Positions 38,726-47,171 are shown, counted from the first letter of the stretch. The stretch: 64,000 bases of DNA from Moritella sp. PE36 (GCF_000170855.1 NZ_ABCQ01000002.1:62001-126000), one strand, 5' to 3'. Program-made: numbers and translations. The notes: a model not told the origin generated them from the letters alone.

Positions 38726-40227
38726 GCTGCAGCCGCCACATTTGAATAATATACTGACAAACTTGCTATAAAGTCCGCGATATTTCCGGTATCACCCACA
38801 TATTCAATGATGTTATCGGGCCTTACCAAAATAAATTGATCCGCCGTTAACAGCTTATACTGAGGATCGCTAAGTTTATTCACTCGAACTGATGCACCAA
38901 AGCTTACCTGAATAGCGAGTTCCAAAGCCTGTAAATGATTGGAGGTTATAGCATCATTTACAATCAAACTGTGTTTGCCTCCCCCTGTGATAAATGTCGA
39001 TAAGTCCGCTGAAAAATTGATGCTTGCCAATAAACTGCCAACATTATATTTTTGCTCAGGGTCAAGCGGTTTTTTACTGTAATTAAGTTTATAACCAGAT
39101 GAAAACATAGGGAATTCCTTAATGAAGCCACGATTTCGAACCAGAGGTAAGAACTTGGTTTCATCTTCCAGTTGATGGCGGTCTAAACCCGCGATCATTG
39201 AAGTATTGAGGTCGGTAACCTTCAGTAATTGCTCTGCATTCCAATGGCGTTCCTCTGTATAGCTGTCAAGTAAGGCTTCAGAACTTAAACCATTAAGTAC
39301 ATAACCTAATTTCCAGCCTAAATTAAACGCGTCTCCTATCCCGGTATTCATACCAAAACCACCGATAGGGCTAAATAAATGCGCGGCATCGCCAGCAATA
39401 AAAACATTACCACGACGAAAAGAGGGTGTGGCTCGATTATAAAAAGGCGCAGCAGATAACCAGGTAGGTTCTGATATTTTAATATCAACATCTAGTTTGG
39501 CGATGGCTTGCTTAATATCATCTAAGGTTGGTTTATTTTTTTTCGCTATAGGGCCATCGGCTTTAATCACGATCCTGTGATAGCCTTCAGTTAAAGGTAA
39601 AACAATAATAAACCCTTGTTCTTTTATGTAGTAATAGCTTTGTGTTAAATCTCTATCCCAAGTTAACTTAACGTCCGCCAGAATAAAATGCAGATCATAG
39701 TCATAACCACTGAAAGGTAATGAAATCTGTTCACGAGTTTTACTGTTTGCGCCGTCACAACCGACTACATAACGGTATTCCCGGTTTTCTTCTCCATCAC
39801 GAGTATTTAACCTGACCTGCACTGCTTGCCCGGTTTGCTCTAATGAAACTAGCTCTGTGCCCCGTTCGATTTGATAACCCAATTCACGGAGTTTGTCTTC
39901 CATTGCAGCTTCTGTATCCGGTTGTGGCAGCATTAAAAAATAAGGGTATGTGGCCGATACCCGTTTAAAATCCAATTTAAATAAGCGTTTATCATCATAA
40001 ACCAAATTAACTATAGGATTTTTCTGACCTTTTTTTAATAAAGATTCTGCTATTCCCAAATCCGCTAGCATATCTAAAGTAGCAGGGTTAACACTTAGGG
40101 CTTTAGAGCCAGAACATTGTTTATTACGTTGTTCAATAATTCTAAAAGGGATTCCAAATCGATGTAACTGTAATGCGGTAATCATGCCGGTTGGTCCGCC
40201 ACCAACAATGAGAACTTCCTGATTCAT
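38722..40227 (-). CDS. Class A FAD-dependent aromatic hydroxylase (PHBH/MhpA-like)
   Basis: 501 residues. FAD-binding GGGPTGMITALQLHRFGI (about 8-25). The DG motif VVGCDGANSKTR (about 153-164) and the GD motif VFIAGDAAHLFSPIGGFGMNTGI (about 281-303) are the three fingerprints of single-component aromatic monooxygenases. A C-terminal thioredoxin-like tail is present but short. Would hydroxylate a phenolic or polyketide-like ring using NAD(P)H and O2. Follows the aldo/keto reductase gene by about 97 bases and overlaps the condensation-type gene. Good AAGG ribosome site before the ATG. Confidence 0.9.
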   Translation of the reverse strand: MNQEVLIVGGGPTGMITALQLHRFGIPFRIIEQRNKQCSGSKALSVNPATLDMLADLGIAESLLKKGQKNPIVNLVYDDKRLFKLDFKRVSATYPYFLMLPQPDTEAAMEDKLRELGYQIERGTELVSLEQTGQAVQVRLNTRDGEENREYRYVVGCDGANSKTREQISLPFSGYDYDLHFILADVKLTWDRDLTQSYYYIKEQGFIIVLPLTEGYHRIVIKADGPIAKKNKPTLDDIKQAIAKLDVDIKISEPTWLSAAPFYNRATPSFRRGNVFIAGDAAHLFSPIGGFGMNTGIGDAFNLGWKLGYVLNGLSSEALLDSYTEERHWNAEQLLKVTDLNTSMIAGLDRHQLEDETKFLPLVRNRGFIKEFPMFSSGYKLNYSKKPLDPEQKYNVGSLLASINFSADLSTFITGGGKHSLIVNDAITSNHLQALELAIQVSFGASVRVNKLSDPQYKLLTADQFILVRPDNIIEYVGDTGNIADFIASLSVYYSNVAAAA

Positions 40228-40324
40228 AAGTAATCGACCTTATGGTAAAAATCAGACTCTCCCCCTAGATCAAGGTTAGAGCCGATAATATTAAAAGAGT
40301 TTTATCACTTGGATAACGTTAAAT

Positions 40325-41323
40325 TTACAAGTTAGTCCCGTCTAGAATAGCCTGAGGATAACGAGCGCCATAAATGTTGTCGCTGGAAAAAATACTGCTT
40401 AAGGTCGTGATTATTTTGGGGCTTAAATCAACTTGTAATGCACCAAAGTTATCTCCCAGATATTTCACTCGTTTAGTTCCCGGAATAACATGTAAATTGT
40501 CATATTGCTTTAACAACCAGGCCAGTGATAATTGTGCTGGAGTACAATTTAACTCTTTACTTAGCTCCTGAACTTTAGCGACAAGCTCGAGATTTTTAAC
40601 GATATTTTCTTCCTGGAATCGAGGTAATTTCGCACGGAAATCCTTGTTAACATCAGCCTGTTGAATATCAGCCTTAGTTATACCGCCGGTTAAAAAACCA
40701 CGACCCAACGGACTATAGGCGACAAAGTTAGTTCCTAACGCTTTACAGGCCGGCAAAATTGTCTGTTCAACGTCTCGGGACCATAATGAATACTCACTTT
40801 GTAATGCTTCTACATGATGAACTTTACTCGCACGTTCAAGGGTCTCTATCGATACCTCAGATAAACCGATAGATTTAATTTTACCTTCCTTAACCAATTC
40901 AGCGAGTGCTTCCATAGGCTCTTCGATAGGGGTATTTGCGTTACGTCTATGCATATAATAAATATCAATGGTCTCGACATTTAGACGTTTCAACGATGCT
41001 TCACATGCTGCTTTTACATAGGCTTTCGTGTTATCAATAATCAAGTTGTATTTATCATTAGGGTCACGACGAATACCAAATTTTGATGCAATAACGACAT
41101 CATCACGCTTTGAACCTAGCTCTTTAGCAAACTGTCCAACAAGCTCTTCATTATGTCCTGCGCCATACATATCAGCGGTATCGAAATGGTTGTAACCCAT
41201 ATCAAGTGCCGCATGAAGTGTTTTTAATGACTCAGGATCATTACGATCACCATAAAATTCACTCATGCCCATACAACCTAAACCAACAGCCGCCACAGTT
41301 TTATTTGCGATACTTCTACCCAT
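40325..41323 (-). CDS. Aldo/keto reductase
   Basis: 332 residues, (beta/alpha)8 NADPH-dependent oxidoreductase of the AKR superfamily (AKR13/YajO-like). Catalytic tetrad visible as Asp in HFDTADMYG, Tyr in the same motif, Lys in VIASKFGIRR and His in YYMHRRNA. C-terminal NADP-binding GTKRVKYLGDNFGAL. First gene of the leftward six-gene set. A weak lux-box-like element lies about 210 bases upstream. Substrate unknown. Confidence 0.92.
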   Translation of the reverse strand: MGRSIANKTVAAVGLGCMGMSEFYGDRNDPESLKTLHAALDMGYNHFDTADMYGAGHNEELVGQFAKELGSKRDDVVIASKFGIRRDPNDKYNLIIDNTKAYVKAACEASLKRLNVETIDIYYMHRRNANTPIEEPMEALAELVKEGKIKSIGLSEVSIETLERASKVHHVEALQSEYSLWSRDVEQTILPACKALGTNFVAYSPLGRGFLTGGITKADIQQADVNKDFRAKLPRFQEENIVKNLELVAKVQELSKELNCTPAQLSLAWLLKQYDNLHVIPGTKRVKYLGDNFGALQVDLSPKIITTLSSIFSSDNIYGARYPQAILDGTNL

Positions 41324-41533
41324 AACAATTTCCTCATTTAATAAAAATTAATTTGACTCAATCAATGAGCCTTGACTTAATGACACAACTCTAACAAACA
41401 ATATTTAGCCTGATGTCCCCTCGATATCCGGTTTAATTTTTACCAGCATCGTATTCATTGGTTATGACCAGGGTTAAAATTCGTTCAGCTAATTCTTTGT
41501 TATCGCTATATTACTGAATTAATTTTTTCGGCC

Positions 41534-41553
41534 TACTGACTAGAGGTACAGGC
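41534..41553. promoter_or_regulatory. Weak lux-box-like element
   Basis: TACTGACTAGAGGTACAGGC keeps the CTG-N10-CAG core and a full GTACAGG half site, but the other half is poor (10 of 20 matches to the V. fischeri lux box). It lies 211 bases before the aldo/keto reductase start. Confidence 0.35.
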
Positions 41554-41821
41554 AAGGTAAGTTTTATTTCTGAAGTGATGACTTCCATTTTATTTTATGG
41601 CTTGATTGAATAATCGTTTTAACAGTGTATCAATACCAATTAAGATGAGCTGAATTTGAAATAGACTAAGGTTTACCATTCAGAGTGGAGGTTCATTGAT
41701 TTTTTCAATTAACATTAAGAGAGGGTTTTGGATTCGATAGATGAGTAAGGCCGGTTTTTTAACTCCGGTTATTGGGAAATCAGGCTGGCATCGTCATATC
41801 TTATTATCGACTCAGGGTCAA

Positions 41822-41857
41822 TTCACAGGTTGGCGGCTCTGACCGCGAACCTGTGAA
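41822..41857. terminator. Composite hairpin downstream of the HAD gene
   Basis: TTCACAGGTT and AACCTGTGAA form a perfect ten-bp outer stem; GCGG and CCGC extend it inside. It begins 36 bases past the HAD gene stop on the minus strand. There is no clean T-run, so it may be an mRNA-stabilising hairpin or a leftover mobile-element end instead of a simple terminator. Confidence 0.55.
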
Positions 41858-41892
41858 ATACAAAAATAAAAATCCAACGACCACCCCCTTTT

Positions 41893-42594
41893 TTATCGCA
41901 CAACACCAGCCGTAAGTACTGAAAAATATTTGGTTTTATTTGCCAGCAGAGTCTTATCTTCAGGGTTTACCAGGCAGCCTTTCCCTACGCTATCCAACAT
42001 AGGGAAATCACTGATATCATCACCATAAGCGACTGAAATTTCACTAACATCTGCATTATCAAATTGCTGAAAAAAACGGCGAATATAATGTGCCTTGCCC
42101 TCCCCGATACAAGGCAGATCGTACAGGGTGCCCATATACTTTCCACCAGCTTTTGTCTGAGGGGCACATAAAATCGCATTCACATTTAATTGCTCAGCTA
42201 AAGGTAGTAACATCGCTAGCCCTGAACCCGAAACAAACACTATATTATAACCTTCTTCCTGATGATGCCTTAGCCGTGCTAACGTGTGTTGGTGAAAAAA
42301 ATCGGCTTGCCCGCAGACACTCAGATACCAGGCTTGAGCCTCCTTAACCAAAGCGTTCACCGAAATACCGTTAAAGAGGCTGTAATAATATTCATTAATA
42401 TGCTCCCTCGGGGTACTTTCAGCAAATAAGTATTTAAGCTTAACGTCCACCTCATCTATCAATTCAGCAGAGATCAGGTTAGATTCTCGTTGCAAGTAGT
42501 TCATAAAACTGAACATACTTTTAATTGAAATTAAGGTGTTATCAACATCGAAAAAAGCACAAGGTTTGGTCGTTACCAGATTATGCTGCCACAT
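41893..42594 (-). CDS. HAD-superfamily IB phosphatase
   Basis: 233 residues. Motif I FFDVDNTLI (Asp16, Asp18), motif II FVSGSGLAML (Ser), motif IV AYGDDISDFPML. This layout is that of PSP-like/HAD-IB hydrolases that dephosphorylate small molecules. The start overlaps the end of the AfsA-like gene by 14 bases, so the two are translationally coupled. In actinobacterial butyrolactone synthesis a phosphatase removes the phosphate carried over from dihydroxyacetone phosphate; the coupling here suggests the same role, which is inference. Confidence 0.85.
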   Translation of the reverse strand: MWQHNLVTTKPCAFFDVDNTLISIKSMFSFMNYLQRESNLISAELIDEVDVKLKYLFAESTPREHINEYYYSLFNGISVNALVKEAQAWYLSVCGQADFFHQHTLARLRHHQEEGYNIVFVSGSGLAMLLPLAEQLNVNAILCAPQTKAGGKYMGTLYDLPCIGEGKAHYIRRFFQQFDNADVSEISVAYGDDISDFPMLDSVGKGCLVNPEDKTLLANKTKYFSVLTAGVVR

Positions 42595-43330
42595 TTTGCG
42601 ATTCCTTATTATTTAGAATATATTTGATTGCATCACATGCCATCACCTCTTCTTTTTTCTTCAGCCACTGTGAGCTATAAGTGCTAAAACTTGTAGATAC
42701 TTCTGCACAAACAACGCCGTTTTGCACCGCATTCATGACCACATCAAAATAGTGAACGCCTTGTTTTTTTACTTTATGAGTTTTTATTTCATATTCAATG
42801 GTCATCGGTAACGGAAACGCAAAATTCAAGTACTGTGAATTTAAAGAATTAATCACAAAGTAGCTGGAGAAATCATCTTCTTTAAGAAAGAATGCCTCAG
42901 TGATGGCTAAAAATGCCTGACGGGTAGCTTCTGTAATCACCATGCCCTGTACATGGTGCCCGGTAACATGATCACTCATTTCATCACAAGCATCATCAAT
43001 AATGACATCTATCTCGAATTTACTTTCACATATCCGGCGCGGTAGACCTAACATTGAATTTCGAGGCTGATGTTTATGCACATACTTTCGCCCTGATTTA
43101 ACCGTTTCCTTAAATTCTAATAAGTTACTTAACCCCACATTTTTTGCAGTCTTAATCAATAAAGAAACTTGAGCCTCATTAAGACCTTGCCCTAGTTTAA
43201 AACGAATATTTTTATCCGTTATTAAATTGTTTCTTAATATATGTAGCGCTTCACTCACCGTTAATACGCCCTCATTTTCCGCAAAAAACTCAAATTTATC
43301 TCCAACAATAATCATATTTTCAATATTCAT
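42581..43330 (-). CDS. AfsA-like hotdog-domain protein (gamma-butyrolactone synthase family)
   Basis: 249 residues. The AfsA signature is seen at about 82-140: KYVHKHQPRNSMLGLPRRI, then DEMSDHVTGHHVQGM and VITEATRQAFLA, matching the 'DH..GhhvpGMvllEaaRQa' hotdog motif of A-factor synthases. Only this second-type repeat is clear. The N-terminal 80 residues look different from the usual first AfsA repeat, so the protein is shorter than Streptomyces AfsA (about 300). AfsA joins a beta-ketoacyl thioester to dihydroxyacetone phosphate. AGGAG precedes the ATG. Heads a two-gene unit with the HAD phosphatase. It could also just be a thioesterase-like hotdog enzyme in the main pathway. Confidence 0.7.
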   Translation of the reverse strand: MNIENMIIVGDKFEFFAENEGVLTVSEALHILRNNLITDKNIRFKLGQGLNEAQVSLLIKTAKNVGLSNLLEFKETVKSGRKYVHKHQPRNSMLGLPRRICESKFEIDVIIDDACDEMSDHVTGHHVQGMVITEATRQAFLAITEAFFLKEDDFSSYFVINSLNSQYLNFAFPLPMTIEYEIKTHKVKKQGVHYFDVVMNAVQNGVVCAEVSTSFSTYSSQWLKKKEEVMACDAIKYILNNKESQNVAA

Positions 43331-43420
43331 AACTTGCTCCTATAAAGGTCTAAAAATTAAATTCAAAACATGAACAACACTTTAAAGGAACAACAGCCAG
43401 AAGTTAATTACGCAAGCTAT

Positions 43421-43496
43421 CGAAACATTTCGGGAACAAACGATGAAATTGAAATAGGGAGAGATTGGTGATGAAACAGACTGAAATACCATTTCA
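43421..43496. promoter_or_regulatory. Two small inverted repeats in the AfsA/secreted-protein divergent region
   Basis: CGAAA-CA-TTTCG (43421-43432) and TGAAAT-ACC-ATTTCA (43482-43496) are both short palindromes with a GAAA..TTTC core. They lie between the divergent genes starting at 43330 and 43577. Could be sites for an unidentified regulator; no lux-type CTG-N10-CAG is present here. Confidence 0.35.
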
Positions 43497-43576
43497 TCCA
43501 GTGAGTGATTATAGTTATCTCATCACGAATCAAGCACTACAAACTTAAATTAAATTTCAATTCAAAGGGTATATGA

Positions 43577-44326
43577 ATGAAAACAAGCATCAATAAAACA
43601 CTCACTTTACTAACAACGTTTGCCTTATCAACATCTGCAGTTATGGCTGAAGAAGATAATTATCAGCAATATATTCAGGATGAATATTTAGAGCAATATA
43701 CTGTTGATGAAAATAGTTTTAATAAAAATCATGTCAGTAAGCAAATGCTTAGACGCGGATTAAGAAATAAGACATTTCTTGCTAGTTTAAATAAACAGCA
43801 TGCTTACTTTGAAGGTAGTCAAATCGTTAGACGTTTCTTTTTATGTATTCCGGAAGCTTCGAATCAAAAATATAATCTGGAAAGAATGGCGCAAGTAAAT
43901 GAATGTTTTTACGATATCGTTAATCCAAATATAGAATTAGACTTAAATGGATCGCTATCTACAGGCATAGACTCGACCATAAGCATTGCCACTGAGGGGC
44001 TGGCACAATTACGACAAAATGCTATTTTTTCACCGACCTCTTTTTATGTCAGCCATTATCAACCGGGTAATAAACCAGGTACTGGCCGCATGGAGTTTAA
44101 TTTTAATGTTTTAGTGCATCAGGAAATCATTCAGTCAACGGATGTGGTGTTACCGTTCGAGCCAACCCTCGGACCACAACTGTTTATGAGTAATAATACT
44201 TTAGGTGTTATCGCCACAGAAACGGGTAAATGGACCATAGACAAATTAGTCGTGAAATCAATGTTTACCGAGCTAAGGCCAGAAATCAACTATAATAATC
44301 CTTTTCCTTATTACCCAATAGATTAA
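43577..44326 (+). CDS. Secreted protein of unknown function (locus protein 1)
   Basis: 249 residues with a signal peptide (cut after TSAVMA, about residue 24). The mature part begins acidic, EEDNYQQYIQDEYLEQYT, with no lipobox. Two Cys in FFLCIPEA and NECFYDIV may pair. The C-terminal half is beta-rich (TGRMEFNFNVLVHQEII, GVIATETGKWTIDKLVVKS). I do not recognise a family. AAGGG precedes the ATG. It stands alone between the AfsA-like unit and luxI, convergent with luxI. Confidence 0.6.
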   Translation: MKTSINKTLTLLTTFALSTSAVMAEEDNYQQYIQDEYLEQYTVDENSFNKNHVSKQMLRRGLRNKTFLASLNKQHAYFEGSQIVRRFFLCIPEASNQKYNLERMAQVNECFYDIVNPNIELDLNGSLSTGIDSTISIATEGLAQLRQNAIFSPTSFYVSHYQPGNKPGTGRMEFNFNVLVHQEIIQSTDVVLPFEPTLGPQLFMSNNTLGVIATETGKWTIDKLVVKSMFTELRPEINYNNPFPYYPID

Positions 44327-44334
44327 CCTATGTT

Positions 44335-44351
44335 AGTCTCGATTTGAGACT
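44335..44351. terminator. Small hairpin between the convergent secreted-protein gene and luxI
   Basis: AGTCTC-GATTT-GAGACT, extended by flanking TT/GA pairing, six bases after the stop codon. A short stem, so a weak candidate. Confidence 0.45.
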
Positions 44352-44489
44352 GATATTTAATTATAAAAACAGAGCGTTGCCAGCTTTAATTAGGGGTGCA
44401 CCTTAAATAAAATAAAGTCGGTAACTCTTTTGATTTTAAAAAAATCACTTCAAGGTCTTCAATCAGGTCAAGCCTAAGTTATCAAAAAA

Positions 44490-45122
44490 TCACGCCACAA
44501 ATTGCTCTTCTAGAATATTGTAATCTAAATAATAATCCGGACAATTTTCGATAAAGCTTTCTACATCGATACGGGCAGCAATGGTTCTTACACTATCTGG
44601 CATGATCGTGGTTTTACCTAGTTGCTTACAATCAAGCCCTCGATGGTTAAGTAAAGCAAATATTTCCTGGGAAACCACTATATACCAATGCTTAATATTG
44701 TTTTCTAATGAAAATTTCAGCAAACCTTTGATCAACATATCACATAACGTAAACTGCTGATGTAACTTAAGTCGACGAAATTTTTCATCAACAGCAAGTC
44801 GCGTTACCTCGACACTATTATCAAGAAATTTATGCTCTTTACCTTCGTTAAGTAAAAATGAGAAGGTGTCTGTTAATAACCAAGGGGTATGTTGAGGAGT
44901 TATACGCATATAAGCGTTCACTTTTTGGTTTTGAGAAATCAGTATATGATTACTGGTAAAGTCAAATTTGTCGATTTCTAAATTATCCTCTTCTTCGGCA
45001 ACCCATCCAAGCTCTTTAGCAAAAACATCATGGCGTAACTTAAAGCAATTTTTTAATAATGTATGGCTTTTTGCTACTGCTAACTCAAAACCGTTTTCTT
45101 GCATAAAAATATTGTTTTCCAT
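44490..45122 (-). CDS. luxI: LuxI-family acyl-homoserine-lactone synthase
   Basis: Makes an N-acyl-homoserine lactone from S-adenosylmethionine and an acyl-ACP (or acyl-CoA). 210 residues, normal for the family. All LuxI invariants can be placed: Arg30, Phe34 and Trp40 in LRHDVFAKELGW; Asp51 and Asp54 in LEIDKFDF; Arg73 in AYMRITP; Glu105 and Arg108 in SVEVTRLAV. Divergent from the T_hemolysin-luxR pair, with a lux-box palindrome centred about 112 bases upstream of its ATG, so positive autoregulation is likely. Acyl-chain specificity cannot be read. The name luxI is used in the general sense. Confidence 0.9.
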   Translation of the reverse strand: MENNIFMQENGFELAVAKSHTLLKNCFKLRHDVFAKELGWVAEEEDNLEIDKFDFTSNHILISQNQKVNAYMRITPQHTPWLLTDTFSFLLNEGKEHKFLDNSVEVTRLAVDEKFRRLKLHQQFTLCDMLIKGLLKFSLENNIKHWYIVVSQEIFALLNHRGLDCKQLGKTTIMPDSVRTIAARIDVESFIENCPDYYLDYNILEEQFVA

Positions 45123-45224
45123 GACTTATCATCCTTTGGTCGAATAAAACTTTTGATTAATTAGCTTGTTTTCTTGAGTTAAATGTAATCAATTTTGGTA
45201 TTCGAAATAACCGACCGTAAGGTC

Positions 45225-45244
45225 AGCTGTACCACTGTACAGGG
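45225..45244. promoter_or_regulatory. lux box upstream of luxI
   Basis: AGCTGTACCACTGTACAGGG contains the perfect palindrome CTGTAC-N4-GTACAG and matches the V. fischeri lux box at 14 of 20 positions. It lies 103-122 bases before the luxI ATG and about 320 bases before the T_hemolysin gene, so luxI autoinduction is the simplest reading. Confidence 0.8.
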
Positions 45245-45564
45245 GGGAAGATAAGTGGCAATTCACGCCAATTCTAATCAATGAACGTGCTTATATTTAT
45301 TGGCTTTTCATCTGTTTTTGCGCTTGTGTTTACTGTGTAGTTCAGGTCAGACGTAAAGAATTGTTGTTTAATCGATTGCTATATTTCACTCGACTATGGC
45401 TCATGAATAAGGGCTGTGCACTTTCATCCATCATTCATGTTTACATTTCAAAGCAATGATATACGGTGAAAACACCTCGTAAGATGTTGAAACATAATGA
45501 AATTCACTTTCTGTTTTTTGGCGTTTAATCTAGTTGTAACGTTCATCATTAGTAGGAGACAGAA

Positions 45565-46230
45565 ATGCAATTATTAACAAGCAGCGGTACCATTTACACT
45601 GTAGGTAAAGGTAGTGAGGAATATAAAAGCCTTGCTAAGCTCGTGTCCGAATCTTATCTCTCGATACATAAAGCTCATATTGAACCAACGCCGGATGAAT
45701 TTGTTGCGATGCAGGTGAGTAATTTTAGTAAAGAAGATTTTGCTGGCGCTTATGGCGTCACCTATCCGAAATTTGGATCATTGTTTTCAGAAAAATATAT
45801 AGATCATTCAATAGAGATGATTGCTTCTGAATTTGCAGGTACTGAGATTGTTCGGTCTCAAATTTGTGAAATTGGCTCATTTTCTTCTTTTGGCTATAAA
45901 ACTGCGGCATATAAATTACTAGAAACGTTGCCACAAATCTTATGGTCAAAAGGAATGAAATTTACTCTGGTTACCTTAACCCCTGTTGTTGAAAAGATAA
46001 TCAATAAACTAGGTTATATCTATCATCCTATTGGCGTCGCCGATATCAGTAAGTTACCGATGGAGCAGCGACATAAATGGGGATCATATTACGATCATAG
46101 ACCGACAGTCTTCCTCGTTGATATTCTTGCTAGCGCCCAAAGCACCTTACCTTTACAATTTGGTCGGTTTAATATAGATGTGATCAAGATAAATGAGCCC
46201 GTCAGCCAAAAGTTATTAAGCGCAGCCTGA
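45565..46230 (+). CDS. Thermostable-hemolysin (T_hemolysin) family protein, acyltransferase-like
   Basis: 221 residues. Family features: VRSQICEIGSFSSFGYKTAAYKLLETLPQILWSKGMKFTLVTLT, INKLGYIYHPIGVADISKLP and WGSYYDHRPTVFLV. These follow the pattern of the Vibrio 'thermostable hemolysin' family, whose fold looks GNAT-like and which often sits beside AMP-forming ligases, as in this locus (53245-54771). Despite the name, there is no signal peptide. Probably transfers an acyl group in the pathway; inference. TAGGAG lies before the ATG; luxR follows on the same strand after about 200 bases. Confidence 0.75.
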   Translation: MQLLTSSGTIYTVGKGSEEYKSLAKLVSESYLSIHKAHIEPTPDEFVAMQVSNFSKEDFAGAYGVTYPKFGSLFSEKYIDHSIEMIASEFAGTEIVRSQICEIGSFSSFGYKTAAYKLLETLPQILWSKGMKFTLVTLTPVVEKIINKLGYIYHPIGVADISKLPMEQRHKWGSYYDHRPTVFLVDILASAQSTLPLQFGRFNIDVIKINEPVSQKLLSAA

Positions 46231-46436
46231 TCATGATAAACAACGTCACTCGTAGATAATTTTTTATCTAAAGGTTTTTTAGTCATACATTGCTAAGCAA
46301 TTGTTACCAATTGTTAATAACTTGTTATTATAAATTGATTTTATCGTGTGTATTTACTTATAAAGTAATATAGTTAGAGCAAGGGAGCTAAGTGCTAATA
46401 ACCCAATATAAATTATTTAATGATAGGGACATCATT

Positions 46437-47171
46437 ATGAAAGACAAAAATAAGCTGATTAAGCTCTTAGATATTGCTGATACTTGTATCAGAGCAAACA
46501 GTAATTCGGATTCTATATCGGATATTCTGACGAAAACCAATGAACTGATCCCCTTTCAAGCAGCCACTATTGCTATCGATACAAATATAGAATTTGCTTT
46601 AACGGCAAAACAACAAATTTTCACTCAAAATCTCAGTGAGGAGTGGCAGGAAATTTACTTTCAGCGTAAGTTTTTCAATCAAGATCCGATACTAAGCGCA
46701 ATTGCAAATACCACATCGGCTGTCGACTGGCGTACAGCGACGAGTCAAGCTAACTATATAAGCGACGATTTTAAACAAATGTCGAAAAAATATGTTGGTA
46801 GTGACGGTCTTTCCATACTGGTTAAAACGGATGTTGGTTCGACCTTGATCTCTTTAGTGATACCGGAAAGCAGTCTGGACGCAGAACATAATCAATTAAT
46901 TGAATATATTGCACCTCATATTCATGAAGTATTTAATCGTCAGGGGGAAAACATACGTAAAAGTTTATGGAAGCCCAATTTGTCAAAACGTGAATTAGAA
47001 GTACTTAACTGGGCTAAAGAAGGTAAAAGTAATTGGGATACATCACTGATTTTAGCTATTTCAGAGCGTACTGTTAAATTTCATTTCTCTAATATTTTCA
47101 AAAAACTAGAGGTTGTAAATCGCTCTCAAGCAATCGCTAGGGCAATTCATTTTGGTTTGGTTTCCGTTTAA
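46437..47171 (+). CDS. luxR: LuxR-family quorum-sensing transcription factor
   Basis: Acyl-homoserine-lactone receptor/activator. Autoinducer-binding domain (about 20-165) with the conserved Trp70, Tyr74, Asp83, Pro84, Trp98 and Gly124. C-terminal LuxR helix-turn-helix (about 182-244): LSKRELEVLNWAKEGKSNWD, then ISERTVKFHFSNIFKKL. All ligand-pocket invariants are kept, so it should bind an AHL, presumably that of the neighbouring synthase. A GTG at 46392 with AGGGAG upstream would add 15 residues; the ATG at 46437 gives the usual N-terminus. Both starts are possible. Upstream sequence has repeated CAATTGTTA units (about 46298-46320). Confidence 0.92.
   Translation: MKDKNKLIKLLDIADTCIRANSNSDSISDILTKTNELIPFQAATIAIDTNIEFALTAKQQIFTQNLSEEWQEIYFQRKFFNQDPILSAIANTTSAVDWRTATSQANYISDDFKQMSKKYVGSDGLSILVKTDVGSTLISLVIPESSLDAEHNQLIEYIAPHIHEVFNRQGENIRKSLWKPNLSKRELEVLNWAKEGKSNWDTSLILAISERTVKFHFSNIFKKLEVVNRSQAIARAIHFGLVSV

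Larger units (their letters stand above)
41324..41892. other. Long intergenic region between the two leftward units
   Basis: About 570 bases with no convincing gene. It contains a weak lux-box-like element at 41534-41553 and a strong composite hairpin at 41822-41857. The stretch around 41620-41760 has fragmentary character with no open frame; it may be decayed mobile DNA, but I cannot identify it. Confidence 0.5.

Noticed and set aside
43482-43496. Lux-box reading of the palindrome before the secreted-protein gene
   Set aside because: The CTG...CAG spacing is 15, not 10, and the inner dyad is TGAAAT/ATTTCA, unlike a lux box.
45565-46230. Calling the T_hemolysin protein a secreted toxin
   Set aside because: No signal peptide, and the motifs fit an acyltransferase-like fold. 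The family name is historical.
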